The notes under the pieces are model-generated. The model was not told the DNA's origin, did not search any database, and worked only from the letters and a program-made list of their open reading frames with translations. Source: Alphaproteobacteria bacterium (lineage in GTDB: Bacteria; Pseudomonadota; Alphaproteobacteria; Rhodospirillales; Rhodospirillaceae). Taken from it: 64,000 nucleotides of DNA. This document shows, in pieces, positions 18,728-27,270 of the stretch (its first letter is position 1; every line of letters begins with the position of its first letter). The position numbers were made by a program, and so were the translations under genes. The stretch spans positions 1-64,000 of the forward strand of contig JAUVUZ010000012.1 in the NCBI GenBank assembly GCA_030604885.1, read 5' to 3'.

Positions 18728-21292
18728 ATGGCCGACCCAGACCTCGTGTTGCTCGCTCCCGTCGCCGGGCGGGTGGTGCCGCTCGACCAGGTGGCCGACC
18801 CGATGTTCGCCCTCGGCATGATCGGCGACGGCATCGCCGTGGAGCCGTCGTCGGGCGAGGTGTTCGCGCCCTGCGCCGGGGTGGTGGTGTCGGTGCACGC
18901 GCGCGGCCACGCGATCAAGCTGCGCGCCGCCAACGGCGCCGAGATTCTCGTCCACGTCGGGCTGGAGGCGGTGGCGCTGCGCGGCCAGGGGTTCGAGGTG
19001 CTGGTGAACGAGGGCGACACCGTGGCGGCGGGGGATCCCCTGTCGCGGGTCGATCTCGCCGCCCTCGCCGCCGGGTGCGGCATCGTCACCACCCCGGTGG
19101 TGGTGACCGACGACGCCTTCCACGTGGAGCGCCGCGCCGCCGCCGGGCCGGTGGCGGTGGGCGACCCGCTGATGACGGTGGCGCCGGTGGGCGCGCCGGT
19201 GGAACCGCCCGAAACCTCCGCCACGCGCGAGGTGGTGCTGGAAATGACCCTGGGCTTCCACGCCCGCCCGGCGGCGCTGCTGGCCGAGGTGGCGAAGGGC
19301 TTCGCCTCGTCGGTGCAGGTGGCGCGCGGCGACCAGAGCGCCAACGCCAAAAGCCCGGTGTCGCTGCTCACCCTCGGCTGCCGCTACGGCGAGCGCCTGC
19401 GCGTCACCGCCGAGGGCATCGACGCGGAGGCGGCGGTGACGGCGGTGACCGAGGCCATCGCCTCGGGCCTTGGCGACCCGGTGGTGCCGGTGGGCAGCGA
19501 AGCCGCGCCCGCCGCGCCCGAGGCCGCCGCACCCGAGGCCCCGGCCGCGCCCTTCCCGCCGGGCGAGCGGGTGGTGCTCGACGGCATCGTCGCCTCCCCC
19601 GGCATCGCCATCGGCACCGCCGTGCGCCTCGGCTCCCGCCGCATCGAGCCGCCGGAGACCGGCGCCGACCCGGCGAGCGAGAGCGCCCTGCTGCTCTCCG
19701 CCGTCGAGGCGGTGCGGCGGCACCTCCAGGCCCAGGCCGAGGGCGGGCGCACCCAGCCGCAGCGCGAGATCGCCGCCGCCCACGCGGCGCTGCTGGACGA
19801 CCCGGAGCTGCGCGACGCGGCGGAGAAGTCGATCGCGGCGGGCAAGAGCGCGGGCTACGCCTGGAGCCGCGCCATCGCGGTGCAGACGACGATCCTGCGC
19901 GGCCTCGACAACGCCCGGCTGGCCGAGCGCGCCGAGGACCTGGTGGACATCGAGCAGCGGGTGCTGGCGGCGCTGGCGGGCGAGCCGCTGGACGGCGTCG
20001 CGGTGGCGGCGGACGCCATCGTCGTCGCCGACGACCTGATGCCGTCGCAGTTCCTCGGCTTCGGCGACAGCCTGCCGGCGGGGTTCGTGCTCGCCCGGGG
20101 CGGCCGCACCTCCCACGTGGCGATTCTCGCGGCGTCGAGCGGCGTGCCGATGATCGTCGCGGTGGGCGCCGACGCGCTGCGCATCCCCGACGGCGCCGAG
20201 GTGGTGCTCGACGCCGAGGACGGCCGCGCGGTGGTCAATCCGGGCGCGGCGGCCAAGTCGGCGATCGCCGCCGCCGCCGCCGACCGCGAGGCCCGGCGCG
20301 ACGCCAACCGCGCCGCCGCCCACGAGGACTGCACGATGGCCGACGGCACCCGCGTGCCGGTCTACGCCAACGTCGGCTCTGTGGGCGACGCGACGCGCGG
20401 CGCCGCCTTCGGCGCCGAGGGGTCGGGGCTGGTGCGCACCGAGTTCGTGTTCCTCGACCGCCGCACCGCCCCCACCGAGGCGGAGCAGGCCGCCGAATAC
20501 CAGGCGATGGCCGACGCCATGCGCGGCCGCCCGCTCACCGTGCGGATGCTCGACATCGGCGGCGACAAGCCGATCCCCTACCTGCCGCACGTGCCGGAGG
20601 AGAACCCGATCCTCGGCGTGCGCGGCATCCGCATGTCGAAGCGCCACCCGGAGATGCTGCGCCAGCAGTTCCGCGCGATTCTGCGCGTCGCGCCGCTGGG
20701 GCAGTGCCGGATCATGCTGCCGATGGTGGCGGACGTGGGCGAGCTGCGCTGGGCGCGCGCGATCTTCGCCGAGGAGAAGGCGGGCCTCGGGATTTCCGCC
20801 GAGGTTCCGCTCGGCATCATGATCGAGGTGCCGTCGGCGGTGGCGCTGGCCGACCGCCTCGCCGCCGAGGCGGATTTCTTCTCGGTCGGCACCAACGACC
20901 TTACCCAGTACGTGCTGGCGATGGACCGGGGCAACCCGGAACTGGCCGCCGAGGTGGACGCCTTCCACCCCGCGGTGCTGCGGATGATCGCGCAGACGGT
21001 GGAGGGCGCCGCCCGCCACGGCCGCCCGGTGGGGGTGTGCGGCGGCCTCGCCTCCGAGGTGCTGGCGGCGCCGGTGCTGATCGGCCTCGGCGTCACCAGC
21101 CTGTCGGCGACGCGCTCGGGCATCCCCGATCTCAAGGCGTTCATCCGCACCCTCGACATGGAGGCCTGCCGCGCGGTGGCGCGGGAGGCGCTCGATTGCG
21201 ACACCGGCGACGAGGTGCGGGCGCTGGTGCTGGCGCGCTGGCCCGACGCCCTGCCGCCGTCGCTCGCCGACGTCATCGGCGCGGCGGGCTGA
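18728..21292 (+). CDS. PTS multiphosphoryl transfer protein: EIIA(Glc)-HPr-EI fusion
   Basis: The protein has 854 residues. The EIIA-Glc-type domain (1-155) has active His76 in EILVHVGLEAV and partner His61; HPr (about 168-250) has His178 in LGFHARPAALLA and a Ser46-like SPVSLLTLG; an Ala/Pro linker (255-278) leads into enzyme I (280-854) with His463 in RGGRTSHVAILA, KPIPYLPHVPEENPILG-type metal/PEP motifs, and GVCGGLASE. It takes phosphate from PEP and relays it through HPr. MtlA has its own EIIA, so the HPr-to-MtlA step is direct and the EIIA-Glc module looks surplus or regulatory. EIIA-HPr-EI fusions of this order are known for N-acetylglucosamine systems in pseudomonads. The start follows TCCGGAGG. 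Confidence 0.95.
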   Translation: MADPDLVLLAPVAGRVVPLDQVADPMFALGMIGDGIAVEPSSGEVFAPCAGVVVSVHARGHAIKLRAANGAEILVHVGLEAVALRGQGFEVLVNEGDTVAAGDPLSRVDLAALAAGCGIVTTPVVVTDDAFHVERRAAAGPVAVGDPLMTVAPVGAPVEPPETSATREVVLEMTLGFHARPAALLAEVAKGFASSVQVARGDQSANAKSPVSLLTLGCRYGERLRVTAEGIDAEAAVTAVTEAIASGLGDPVVPVGSEAAPAAPEAAAPEAPAAPFPPGERVVLDGIVASPGIAIGTAVRLGSRRIEPPETGADPASESALLLSAVEAVRRHLQAQAEGGRTQPQREIAAAHAALLDDPELRDAAEKSIAAGKSAGYAWSRAIAVQTTILRGLDNARLAERAEDLVDIEQRVLAALAGEPLDGVAVAADAIVVADDLMPSQFLGFGDSLPAGFVLARGGRTSHVAILAASSGVPMIVAVGADALRIPDGAEVVLDAEDGRAVVNPGAAAKSAIAAAAADREARRDANRAAAHEDCTMADGTRVPVYANVGSVGDATRGAAFGAEGSGLVRTEFVFLDRRTAPTEAEQAAEYQAMADAMRGRPLTVRMLDIGGDKPIPYLPHVPEENPILGVRGIRMSKRHPEMLRQQFRAILRVAPLGQCRIMLPMVADVGELRWARAIFAEEKAGLGISAEVPLGIMIEVPSAVALADRLAAEADFFSVGTNDLTQYVLAMDRGNPELAAEVDAFHPAVLRMIAQTVEGAARHGRPVGVCGGLASEVLAAPVLIGLGVTSLSATRSGIPDLKAFIRTLDMEACRAVAREALDCDTGDEVRALVLARWPDALPPSLADVIGAAG

Positions 21293-21299
21293 GGCGCCG

Positions 21300-22160
21300 A
21301 TGGGCGGCGTCCTCGCCTGCCTCGACGACTTCAAGCGCGACGGCGCGGCGCCGCTGCGGCGGGTGACGTTCGCCCACGACGCCGCGCCCGCGCCGCCCGG
21401 CGGGCTTCAGGTGCCGTTCGCGCGGCTCGAAATCGTCCTCGACGGCGTCTACCGCAACGCCCTGTGCGACGCCGCCGGGCAGGCGGCGACGGCGGCGCTG
21501 GAGCCGGGGGAGGCGCTGTTCGTCGCCCCCCAGTGCTGGAACCTGCCCGCGTGGGACGCGGACGTGCGGCTGCTGTCGCTGCTGTTCGGCACCAAGCACC
21601 TGGGCTTGAGCCTGCAAGCCTGGGACGCCGGAAGCCGCGCCTTCGGTCCGGTGGAAAAGCGCGGCTGCGCGGTACCGGGCAACAGCCCGCTCTACCAGAT
21701 GGTCGAGGCCCTCTCCGGCCTGCGGCGGGAGCCGGAGGCGGCGGCCTGCGCCCTGCCGCTGGCGGAGGCGGCGGTGGCCTACGCGCGGGGGCTGGTGGCC
21801 CGCAGCGCGGCGGAGGAGGAGCGGCGCTCGGCGGCGCTGCACCGGGCGGTGCGGCAGTATGTGGAGCGCAACCTCGACGCCGGGGCGACGCGCGAGCGGG
21901 TGGCGCGGCAGTTCGGCGTCAGCCCCAACTACCTCTCCCGGGTGTTCCGCGACCAGGGCGGCACCACCTTTTCCGACTTCCTCGCCGCCTGCCGCATCGG
22001 CACCGCGCGGCGAATGCTCGAGACCGACGCGCCGCTGGCCGAGATCGCCGCCCGCTGCGGCTTCCGCGACGTCAACTATTTCCTCAAGGTGTTCAAGAAG
22101 CGCATGGGCCGCACCCCCACCGAATACCGCCTCAGCGTCCGCGCCCGGCCGGAGGCGTGA
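21300..22160 (+). CDS. AraC-family transcriptional regulator of the mannitol operon
   Basis: The protein has 286 residues. The N-terminal half is a cupin-like sensor region (EPGEALFVAPQCWNLPAW). The C-terminal 100 residues form the paired HTH of AraC regulators: RVARQFGVSPNYLSRVFRDQGGTTFSDFLAACRIGTARRML and EIAARCGFRDVNYFLKVFKKRMGRTPTEYR, each motif quoted in part. It starts 8 bases after the fusion gene and so appears to be the last cistron of the mannitol operon, giving autoregulation in response to a sugar-alcohol signal. Mannitol as effector is inferred from linkage. Its 3' end overlaps the convergent arsN2 gene by 29 bases. Confidence 0.9.
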   Translation: MGGVLACLDDFKRDGAAPLRRVTFAHDAAPAPPGGLQVPFARLEIVLDGVYRNALCDAAGQAATAALEPGEALFVAPQCWNLPAWDADVRLLSLLFGTKHLGLSLQAWDAGSRAFGPVEKRGCAVPGNSPLYQMVEALSGLRREPEAAACALPLAEAAVAYARGLVARSAAEEERRSAALHRAVRQYVERNLDAGATRERVARQFGVSPNYLSRVFRDQGGTTFSDFLAACRIGTARRMLETDAPLAEIAARCGFRDVNYFLKVFKKRMGRTPTEYRLSVRARPEA

Positions 22161-22590
22161 GGGGGATGCGCAGCAGCGCCGCCGAGGCGGGGCACAGCCC
22201 GGCGAACTGGCGGCTGGCGCGGATGCCGGGCGGCGCCTCGGCGCGCTCCACCGGCGTCCAGCCCCAGCGCACCAGCAGCGGCGCGATGGTGGTGGTGAGG
22301 GCGTAGGCTTGCGTATGGCCCTCCGCCGCCATCCGGTCCAGCGCCCAGGCGAGGATGCGCCCGCCCCAGCCCTCGCCGCGGCGCTCCGGCGTGACCGCGA
22401 GGGAGCGCAGCAGCACCGTGTCTCCGGCGGCTTCGGCGCCGACGCAGCCGATCGGCGCGTCCTCCGCCCCGGCGAAGCGGAAAAAGCGCCGCCCCGGTTC
22501 CTCCAGGTCGTCCACCGGCAGGCCGGAGGCGGCGAGCAGCGCCGCGATCTCCGCCGCGCCCGCCCGCCGCACCGTGAAGGTCGCGGTCAT
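22132..22590 (-). CDS. arsN2: ArsN2-type arsenic resistance GNAT N-acetyltransferase
   Basis: The protein has 152 residues from ATG 22590, which overlaps the upstream thioredoxin-like stop by ATGA. GNAT motif A reads LLRSLAVTPERRGEGWGGRIL; the C-terminus APPGIRASRQFAGLCPASAAL is typical of ArsN2 proteins found in ars operons. It likely acetylates an organoarsenical or related amine with acetyl-CoA in the cytoplasm. ArsN1 acts on arsinothricin, while ArsN2 specificity is less certain. It is last in the arsR-permease-thioredoxin-arsN2 operon. Confidence 0.85.
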   Translation of the reverse strand: MTATFTVRRAGAAEIAALLAASGLPVDDLEEPGRRFFRFAGAEDAPIGCVGAEAAGDTVLLRSLAVTPERRGEGWGGRILAWALDRMAAEGHTQAYALTTTIAPLLVRWGWTPVERAEAPPGIRASRQFAGLCPASAALLRIPLTPPAGRGR

Positions 22591-22826
22591 GCCGAGAGCC
22601 ACGCGGCGATGTCTTCCGCCTTGGGCAGGCCGCCCGCGTGGACCACCTTGCCGTCCACCACGATCCCCGGCGTCGAGGCGATGCCGTAGCCCGCGATGGC
22701 GGCGTAGTCGGTGACCTTTTCGAGATCGATGGCGACGCCGAGCCTCTCGGCCTCGGTCTTCACCATCTCGGCGGTGGTCTGGCAACGCTTGCAGCCCGGC
22801 CCCAGCACCTTCACGTCCTTGGTCAT
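22587..22826 (-). CDS. small thioredoxin-fold redox protein (TM0996/MTH895 type)
   Basis: The protein has 79 residues with a thioredoxin-like fold: KVLGPGCKRCQTT gives the redox CxxC (GCKRC, residues 12-15), and TPGIVVDGKVVHAGG holds the cis-proline. This small family is repeatedly found next to ArsP/COG0701 permeases and ArsR. It could reduce arsenicals or the permease's cysteines; the exact partner is unknown. The gene starts 13 bases after the permease stop and overlaps arsN2. Confidence 0.88.
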   Translation of the reverse strand: MTKDVKVLGPGCKRCQTTAEMVKTEAERLGVAIDLEKVTDYAAIAGYGIASTPGIVVDGKVVHAGGLPKAEDIAAWLSA

Positions 22827-22839
22827 TTGCGTTTCCCCT

Positions 22840-23907
22840 TCAGGCGAACAGCAGGTTGAAAAGATAGCCGACGGCGAGAATCCCCGCGCCGACGACGCCG
22901 ACGAACACCGCGATCAGCCGCGCCGTCAGCACCTTGCGCAGGATCACCAGTTCGGGGGCGGAGAGGGCGATCACGCTCATCATGAAGGCGAGCACGGTGC
23001 CGAGCGCCGCGCCCTTGCCCAGCAGCGCCTCGACCACCGGCACGATGCCCGCGGCGTTGGAATACATCGGAATGCCGATCAGCACCGCGGCGGGCACCGA
23101 CCACCACGCGTCGCGCCCCATGATCGACGCCAGCAGGTCGGCGGGAACGTAGCCGTGGATGAACGCGCCCAAGGCGATGCCGAGAACGATCCATTTGCCG
23201 ACCTTGGCGACGATATCCTTGACCGCTTCGATCCCGTCCTTGATCCGGTCGACGACCGTGACCGTCTCGGCGGGCAGATCGATCGCACTCGAACGAACGT
23301 TCCGAACCCAATCCTCAAGCCAACCTTCGAGGTGGAAGCGCCCGATCACCCAGCCCGCGACGATCGCGATGCCGAGGCCGAAGCCGAGATACGCGACCGC
23401 GACCTTCCAGCCGAGCAGCGCGAACAGCAGGCCGAGCGCGACTTCGTTGACCATCGGCGCGGCGATCAAAAACGAGAAGGTCACGCCGAGCGGCACGCCC
23501 GCCGAGACGAAGCCGATGAACAACGGCACCGCCGAGCACGAACAGAATGGCGTGACGATGCCGAGCGACGCGGCGGCGACGTTGCCCACCCCTTCGCGCC
23601 GCCCGGCGAGCAGCGCGCGGGTCCGTTCGGGCGAAAAGAAGCTGCGCACCACGCCCATGGCGAACACCACCAGCGTCAGCAGCATCAGCACTTTCGGCGT
23701 GTCGTAGATGAAGAACTCCAGCGCCTCGGCGAGGTGGGTGCCGGGCGCCACAGGAAGTTGCTTCACCGCCCATTGGGAAAACGGTTGGAGCTGCGCGTAA
23801 ACCAGGAACCAGGCAGCCACGGATGCGGCGACCGCCGCCAGCCACAGGCTCGTCCGTTCGGGCTTGATCTCCGGGGTTTCGGAAGGTGTCGAACAACACT
23901 GGGTCAT
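22840..23907 (-). CDS. arsP: COG0701 (ArsP-like, DUF318) membrane permease
   Basis: The protein has 355 residues with eight or more hydrophobic segments, arranged as two repeats. The diagnostic TPFCSCSAVPLFIGF motif lies in the first half, and IGIPMYSNAAGIVPVVEALL in the second. A vicinal CC occurs at residues 4-5. Known ArsP proteins export trivalent organoarsenicals; relatives move other metals. ATG 23907 overlaps the arsR stop (ATGA at 23904-23907), giving translational coupling. It is the only membrane transporter in the whole arsenic region, because no arsB or acr3 is present, which makes its substrate range interesting. The symbol is given by family only. Confidence 0.85.
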   Translation of the reverse strand: MTQCCSTPSETPEIKPERTSLWLAAVAASVAAWFLVYAQLQPFSQWAVKQLPVAPGTHLAEALEFFIYDTPKVLMLLTLVVFAMGVVRSFFSPERTRALLAGRREGVGNVAAASLGIVTPFCSCSAVPLFIGFVSAGVPLGVTFSFLIAAPMVNEVALGLLFALLGWKVAVAYLGFGLGIAIVAGWVIGRFHLEGWLEDWVRNVRSSAIDLPAETVTVVDRIKDGIEAVKDIVAKVGKWIVLGIALGAFIHGYVPADLLASIMGRDAWWSVPAAVLIGIPMYSNAAGIVPVVEALLGKGAALGTVLAFMMSVIALSAPELVILRKVLTARLIAVFVGVVGAGILAVGYLFNLLFA

Positions 23908-24197
23908 GCCACGGCTTTCCTAAGTTCACAGGGGAGCGCCAGGACAGCGTCGATCACGGCGGCCATCGGCTGGGAGAGATTGGGATTGCGGCGGTAGCGC
24001 ACCCACTGGGCGTCGCGCCGGTCCGTCACCAGCCCCACCGCCTTGAGCACGCCCATGTGGCGCGACATCCGCGATTGCGTGGCGCCGAGCGCCGCCATCA
24101 GCTCGCAGACGCAATGCTCCTCGCCATCCCACAGCAGGCGCAGGGCGGCGAGGCGGGTGGGGTCGGAGAGGGCGGCCATCAGTTGGGTGGGGTGCAT
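23904..24197 (-). CDS. arsR: ArsR-family metalloregulator (first)
   Basis: The protein has 97 residues. The winged helix contains ALSDPTRLAALRLLWDGEEHCVCELMAAL with the As(III)/metal-binding CVCEL motif at the start of the recognition helices, then ATQSRMSRHMGVLKAVGLV. It should repress its operon and release DNA when a trivalent arsenical binds the cysteines. It is divergent from arsRC, with operator-like palindromes in the 109-bp gap. Confidence 0.93.
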   Translation of the reverse strand: MHPTQLMAALSDPTRLAALRLLWDGEEHCVCELMAALGATQSRMSRHMGVLKAVGLVTDRRDAQWVRYRRNPNLSQPMAAVIDAVLALPCELRKAVA

Positions 24198-24211
24198 GTG
24201 CGTATCTCCGC

Positions 24212-24231
24212 TTATGCGCTTAACCGCATAA
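24212..24231 (-). promoter_or_regulatory. ArsR-type operator for the minus-strand ars operon
   Basis: TTATGCG-CTTAAC-CGCATAA, a perfect 7+6+7 inverted repeat 15 bases upstream of the arsR start, matches the usual size and position of ArsR operators. Confidence 0.65.
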
Positions 24232-24280
24232 TATGAGGATCGCGCGGCGCCGTCAACGGGCGGTTTTTCCCCTTGCGGAA

Positions 24281-24312
24281 TTCCATAATTCCATTATCGT
24301 TGAAATATGGAA
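24281..24312 (+). promoter_or_regulatory. second operator-like repeat at the arsRC start
   Basis: TTCCATA (24281-24287) is mirrored by TATGGAA (24306-24312), which overlaps the ATG at 24307; an extra TTCCAT lies between. Binding here would block both transcription start and translation initiation of arsRC. Confidence 0.5.
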
Positions 24313-25176
24313 CAGACCGACGCCCTCGCCGCCTTCGCCGCCCTGTCGCAGACCACCCGTCTCGACGTCTTCCGCCTGCTCGTCGCCCACGAACCGGATG
24401 GCCTGCCCTCCGGCGAGATCGCGCGGCGGCTCGACGTGCCCGCCAACACGCTTTCCTCCCACCTCGGCGTGCTGGCACGCGCCGGGCTGGTGATGACCGA
24501 GCGGCAGGGGCGGACGATCATCTACCGGGCGCGGATGGACAACATCCAGAGCCTCGTGGGCTTCCTGGTCAACGCCTGCTGCCAGGGGCGTTACGACGCC
24601 TGCGGCTTCCCGCTTCCGATCCCCGCTCCCCGTTCGAGAGGACTCGCCATGACCGACCGCGTCTACACCGTGTTGTTCCTCTGCACCGGCAATTCCGCCC
24701 GGTCGATTCTCGCCGAGAGCATCCTGCGGATGGATGGCGGCGACCGCTTCCGGGTGCTGTCCGCCGGCAGCCATCCCAAGGGCGAGGTCCACCCGCTGGC
24801 GCTCAAGGTGCTGGGGGAGATGGGCTACCCCACCGACGGCCTGCGCTCGAAGAGCTGGGACGAATTCGCCGGGCCGGACGCGCCCGACGTCGATTTCGTC
24901 TTCACCGTCTGCGACAACGCCGCCGGGGAGACCTGCCCGGTATGGCCCGGCCGCCCGATGACCGCCCACTGGGGCATCGAGGACCCGGCGCAGGCGGAGG
25001 GCACCGATCTCCAGAAGGAGGCCGCGTTCGTCACCGCGTTCCGCTACCTCAAGACGCGGATTTCGGTGTTCCTCGCCCTGCCGATCGACAAGATCGACCG
25101 CCTCGCTCTCGGCAACCGCCTGCGCGACATCGGCCGGTTGGAGGGCGCCAGCGCCCGCACCCCGGCCGACCTCTGA
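24307..25176 (+). CDS. arsRC: ArsR-ArsC fusion: arsenic-responsive repressor joined to arsenate reductase
   Basis: The protein has 289 residues in one frame. Residues 1-105 are an ArsR winged helix (LSQTTRLDVFRLL, VPANTLSSHLGVLARAGLV) with a C-terminal Cys cluster C91/C92/C99. Residues 115-289 are a low-molecular-weight phosphatase-type ArsC: active loop LCTGNSARS with C126, and relay cysteines C202 and C210 in VCDNAAGETCPVW, as in thioredoxin-coupled ArsC. It reduces As(V) to As(III), the ligand of its own repressor half. An internal ATG at 24649 preceded by AGAGGA could also produce ArsC alone. It heads the plus-strand ars operon. Confidence 0.92.
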   Translation: MEQTDALAAFAALSQTTRLDVFRLLVAHEPDGLPSGEIARRLDVPANTLSSHLGVLARAGLVMTERQGRTIIYRARMDNIQSLVGFLVNACCQGRYDACGFPLPIPAPRSRGLAMTDRVYTVLFLCTGNSARSILAESILRMDGGDRFRVLSAGSHPKGEVHPLALKVLGEMGYPTDGLRSKSWDEFAGPDAPDVDFVFTVCDNAAGETCPVWPGRPMTAHWGIEDPAQAEGTDLQKEAAFVTAFRYLKTRISVFLALPIDKIDRLALGNRLRDIGRLEGASARTPADL

Positions 25177-25198
25177 CATCCCCAACCAGGAGACGACG

Positions 25199-25543
25199 AT
25201 GAAACTCGAAGTGTTCGACCCCGCGATGTGCTGTTCCTCCGGCGTGTGCGGCCCCGACGTGGATCCGGCGCTGGTGGCCTTCGCCGCCGACCTGAAATGG
25301 CTGGCCGAGCGCGGCGTCGAGGTGCGGCGCTACAACCTCGGCCAGGAGCCGCAGGCGTTCGCCGCCAACCCCGCCGTGGTCAGGGAGATGGAAGCGGGCA
25401 TCGAGCGCCTGCCGGTGCTGGTGCTGGACGGCCGGGTGATCGCCACCGGCGCCTATCTCTCGCGCGACCAGCTCGCCCGCAAGCTCGGCATCGCCGCGCC
25501 CGCCGCGTCGGGCTGCTGCGCCCCCGGTTCCGGTTGCTGCTGA
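25199..25543 (+). CDS. arsD: ArsD arsenical metallochaperone
   Basis: The protein has 114 residues. The N-terminus has FDPAMCCSSGVCGPDVD with the As(III)-binding C11/C12/C17; vicinal pairs C106/C107 and C113/C114 close the C-terminus (SGCCAPGSGCC). Family residues YNLGQEPQAFAAN and LPVLVLDG are present. ArsD hands As(III)/Sb(III) to ArsA and is a weak repressor. It lies 22 bases after arsRC with CAGGAGAC as ribosome-binding site, and 11 bases before arsA. Confidence 0.96.
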   Translation: MKLEVFDPAMCCSSGVCGPDVDPALVAFAADLKWLAERGVEVRRYNLGQEPQAFAANPAVVREMEAGIERLPVLVLDGRVIATGAYLSRDQLARKLGIAAPAASGCCAPGSGCC

Positions 25544-25554
25544 AAGGAGACTCC

Positions 25555-27270
25555 GTGGCTCTGCCATCCATCGCGACCCGTTATGCGTTCTTCACCGGCA
25601 AGGGCGGCGTGGGGAAAACCTCGCTGTCCTGCGCCACCGGTCTCGCCCTCGCCGAGGCCGGGCAACGGGTGTTGATCGTCAGCACCGACCCCGCCTCCAA
25701 CCTCGACGAGGTGCTGGGCACGCCCCTCGGCGCCGCGCCCACCCCGGTGGCCGACGCGACCAACCTGTTCGCCCTCAACATCGACCCGGAGGCGGCGGCG
25801 CAGGCCTACAAGGAGCGGATGGTGGCGCCCTATCGCGGGGTTCTGCCCCCGGCGGCGATCGCCAGCATGGAGGAGCAGTTCTCCGGCGCCTGCACCGTCG
25901 AGATCGCCGCCTTCGACGAATTCGCCAAGCTGCTCGGCGCGCCCGAGGCGACCGCCGGGTTCGACCACGTGATCTTCGACACCGCGCCCACCGGCCACAC
26001 CCTGCGGCTGCTGACCCTGCCGTCGGCCTGGAGCGGCTTCATCGCCTCCTCCACCGGCGGCGCCTCGTGCCTCGGGCCGCTCGCCGGGCTGGACGCGCAG
26101 CGCGCGCTGTACGCCGCCACCGTCGCCCACCTCGCCGATGCGGCGATGACCACGGTGGTGCTGGTGGCGCGCCCCGATCTCCCGGCGCTGCGGGAGGCCG
26201 AGCGCACCCGGGGCGAACTGGCCGAACTCGGCGTCGCCAACCTCCGCCTCGCGGTCAACGGCGTGTTCGCCGCCGCCCGGCCGGGCGACGCGGTGGCCGA
26301 CGCCATGACCCGCCGCGCCGCCCAGGCGCTGGCCGAGATGCCCGCCACCCTGGCGGCGTTACCGCGCACCGAGACGCCGCTGATCCCCCAGGGCACGGTG
26401 GGGCTGGACGGGCTGCGCGCGGTGGCGCGGGGCGACGCGGGCGTTTCGCAACCCGCCGCCGCGCCGGAGGTGCCGCCGCTGCCCCGGGGCCTCGACGGGC
26501 TGATCGACGAGATCGCCGCCGCCGGGCGCGGCGTGGTGATGACCATGGGCAAGGGCGGCGTCGGCAAGACCGCCGTCGCCGCCGAGATCGCCGTGGCGCT
26601 GGCGCGGCGCGGCCACAAGGCGACCCTCACCACCACCGATCCGGCGGCCCACGTGGCGTGGTCGGTGCGCGAGCCGGTGGAGGGGCTGGAGGTCACCCGC
26701 GTCGACCCGGAACGCGAGGTGGCGCTCTACCGCGAGGAGGTGCTGGCCAAGGCGGGCAACGGCCTCGACGCCGCGGGCCGGGCGATGCTCGAAGAGGACC
26801 TGCGCTCCCCCTGCACCGAAGAGATCGCGGTGTTCCGCGCCTTCGCCCGCACCGTGGACCAGGGCAAGGATCGCTTCGTGGTGGTGGACACCGCCCCCAC
26901 CGGTCACACCATCCTGCTGCTGGACGCCGCCGAGTCCTACCATCGCGAGGTGCTGCGCACCCAGGCCGACATGCCCGAGGCGGTGCGCGACCTGCTGCCG
27001 CGCCTGCGCGACCCGGGGTTCACCCGCGCCATCGTCGTCACCCTGCCCGAGAGCACGCCGGTGCACGAGGCGGAGCGGCTTCAGGCGGACCTGGGCCGCG
27101 CGGGAATCGCCCCGTTCGCCTGGGTGGTGAACCAGAGCCTGCTGGCAAGCGGCACCGCCGACCCGCTGCTGGCGCGACGCGGCGCGGCCGAGGCGCCCTT
27201 CATCGCGCGGGTGGGGGAGGCGTTGTCCCGCCGCGCGGTGCTGGTGCCGTGGCGGGCGGACGCGCCATGA
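25555..27270 (+). CDS. arsA: ArsA arsenite/antimonite-stimulated ATPase
   Basis: The protein has 571 residues. GTG 25555 after AAAGGAGA is chosen because the track ORF extends into arsD; the protein then begins with the usual short leader before FFTGKGGVGKTS. The two homologous halves each have a P-loop GKGGVGKT, a DTAPTGHT signature, and a metal-site Cys context (GACTVEIAAFDEF in the first, SPCTEEIAVFRAF in the second). It normally energises ArsB. No arsB or acr3 is nearby, so its membrane partner must lie elsewhere or be the divergent ArsP-like permease. The stop overlaps the next ATG. Confidence 0.96.
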   Translation: MALPSIATRYAFFTGKGGVGKTSLSCATGLALAEAGQRVLIVSTDPASNLDEVLGTPLGAAPTPVADATNLFALNIDPEAAAQAYKERMVAPYRGVLPPAAIASMEEQFSGACTVEIAAFDEFAKLLGAPEATAGFDHVIFDTAPTGHTLRLLTLPSAWSGFIASSTGGASCLGPLAGLDAQRALYAATVAHLADAAMTTVVLVARPDLPALREAERTRGELAELGVANLRLAVNGVFAAARPGDAVADAMTRRAAQALAEMPATLAALPRTETPLIPQGTVGLDGLRAVARGDAGVSQPAAAPEVPPLPRGLDGLIDEIAAAGRGVVMTMGKGGVGKTAVAAEIAVALARRGHKATLTTTDPAAHVAWSVREPVEGLEVTRVDPEREVALYREEVLAKAGNGLDAAGRAMLEEDLRSPCTEEIAVFRAFARTVDQGKDRFVVVDTAPTGHTILLLDAAESYHREVLRTQADMPEAVRDLLPRLRDPGFTRAIVVTLPESTPVHEAERLQADLGRAGIAPFAWVVNQSLLASGTADPLLARRGAAEAPFIARVGEALSRRAVLVPWRADAP

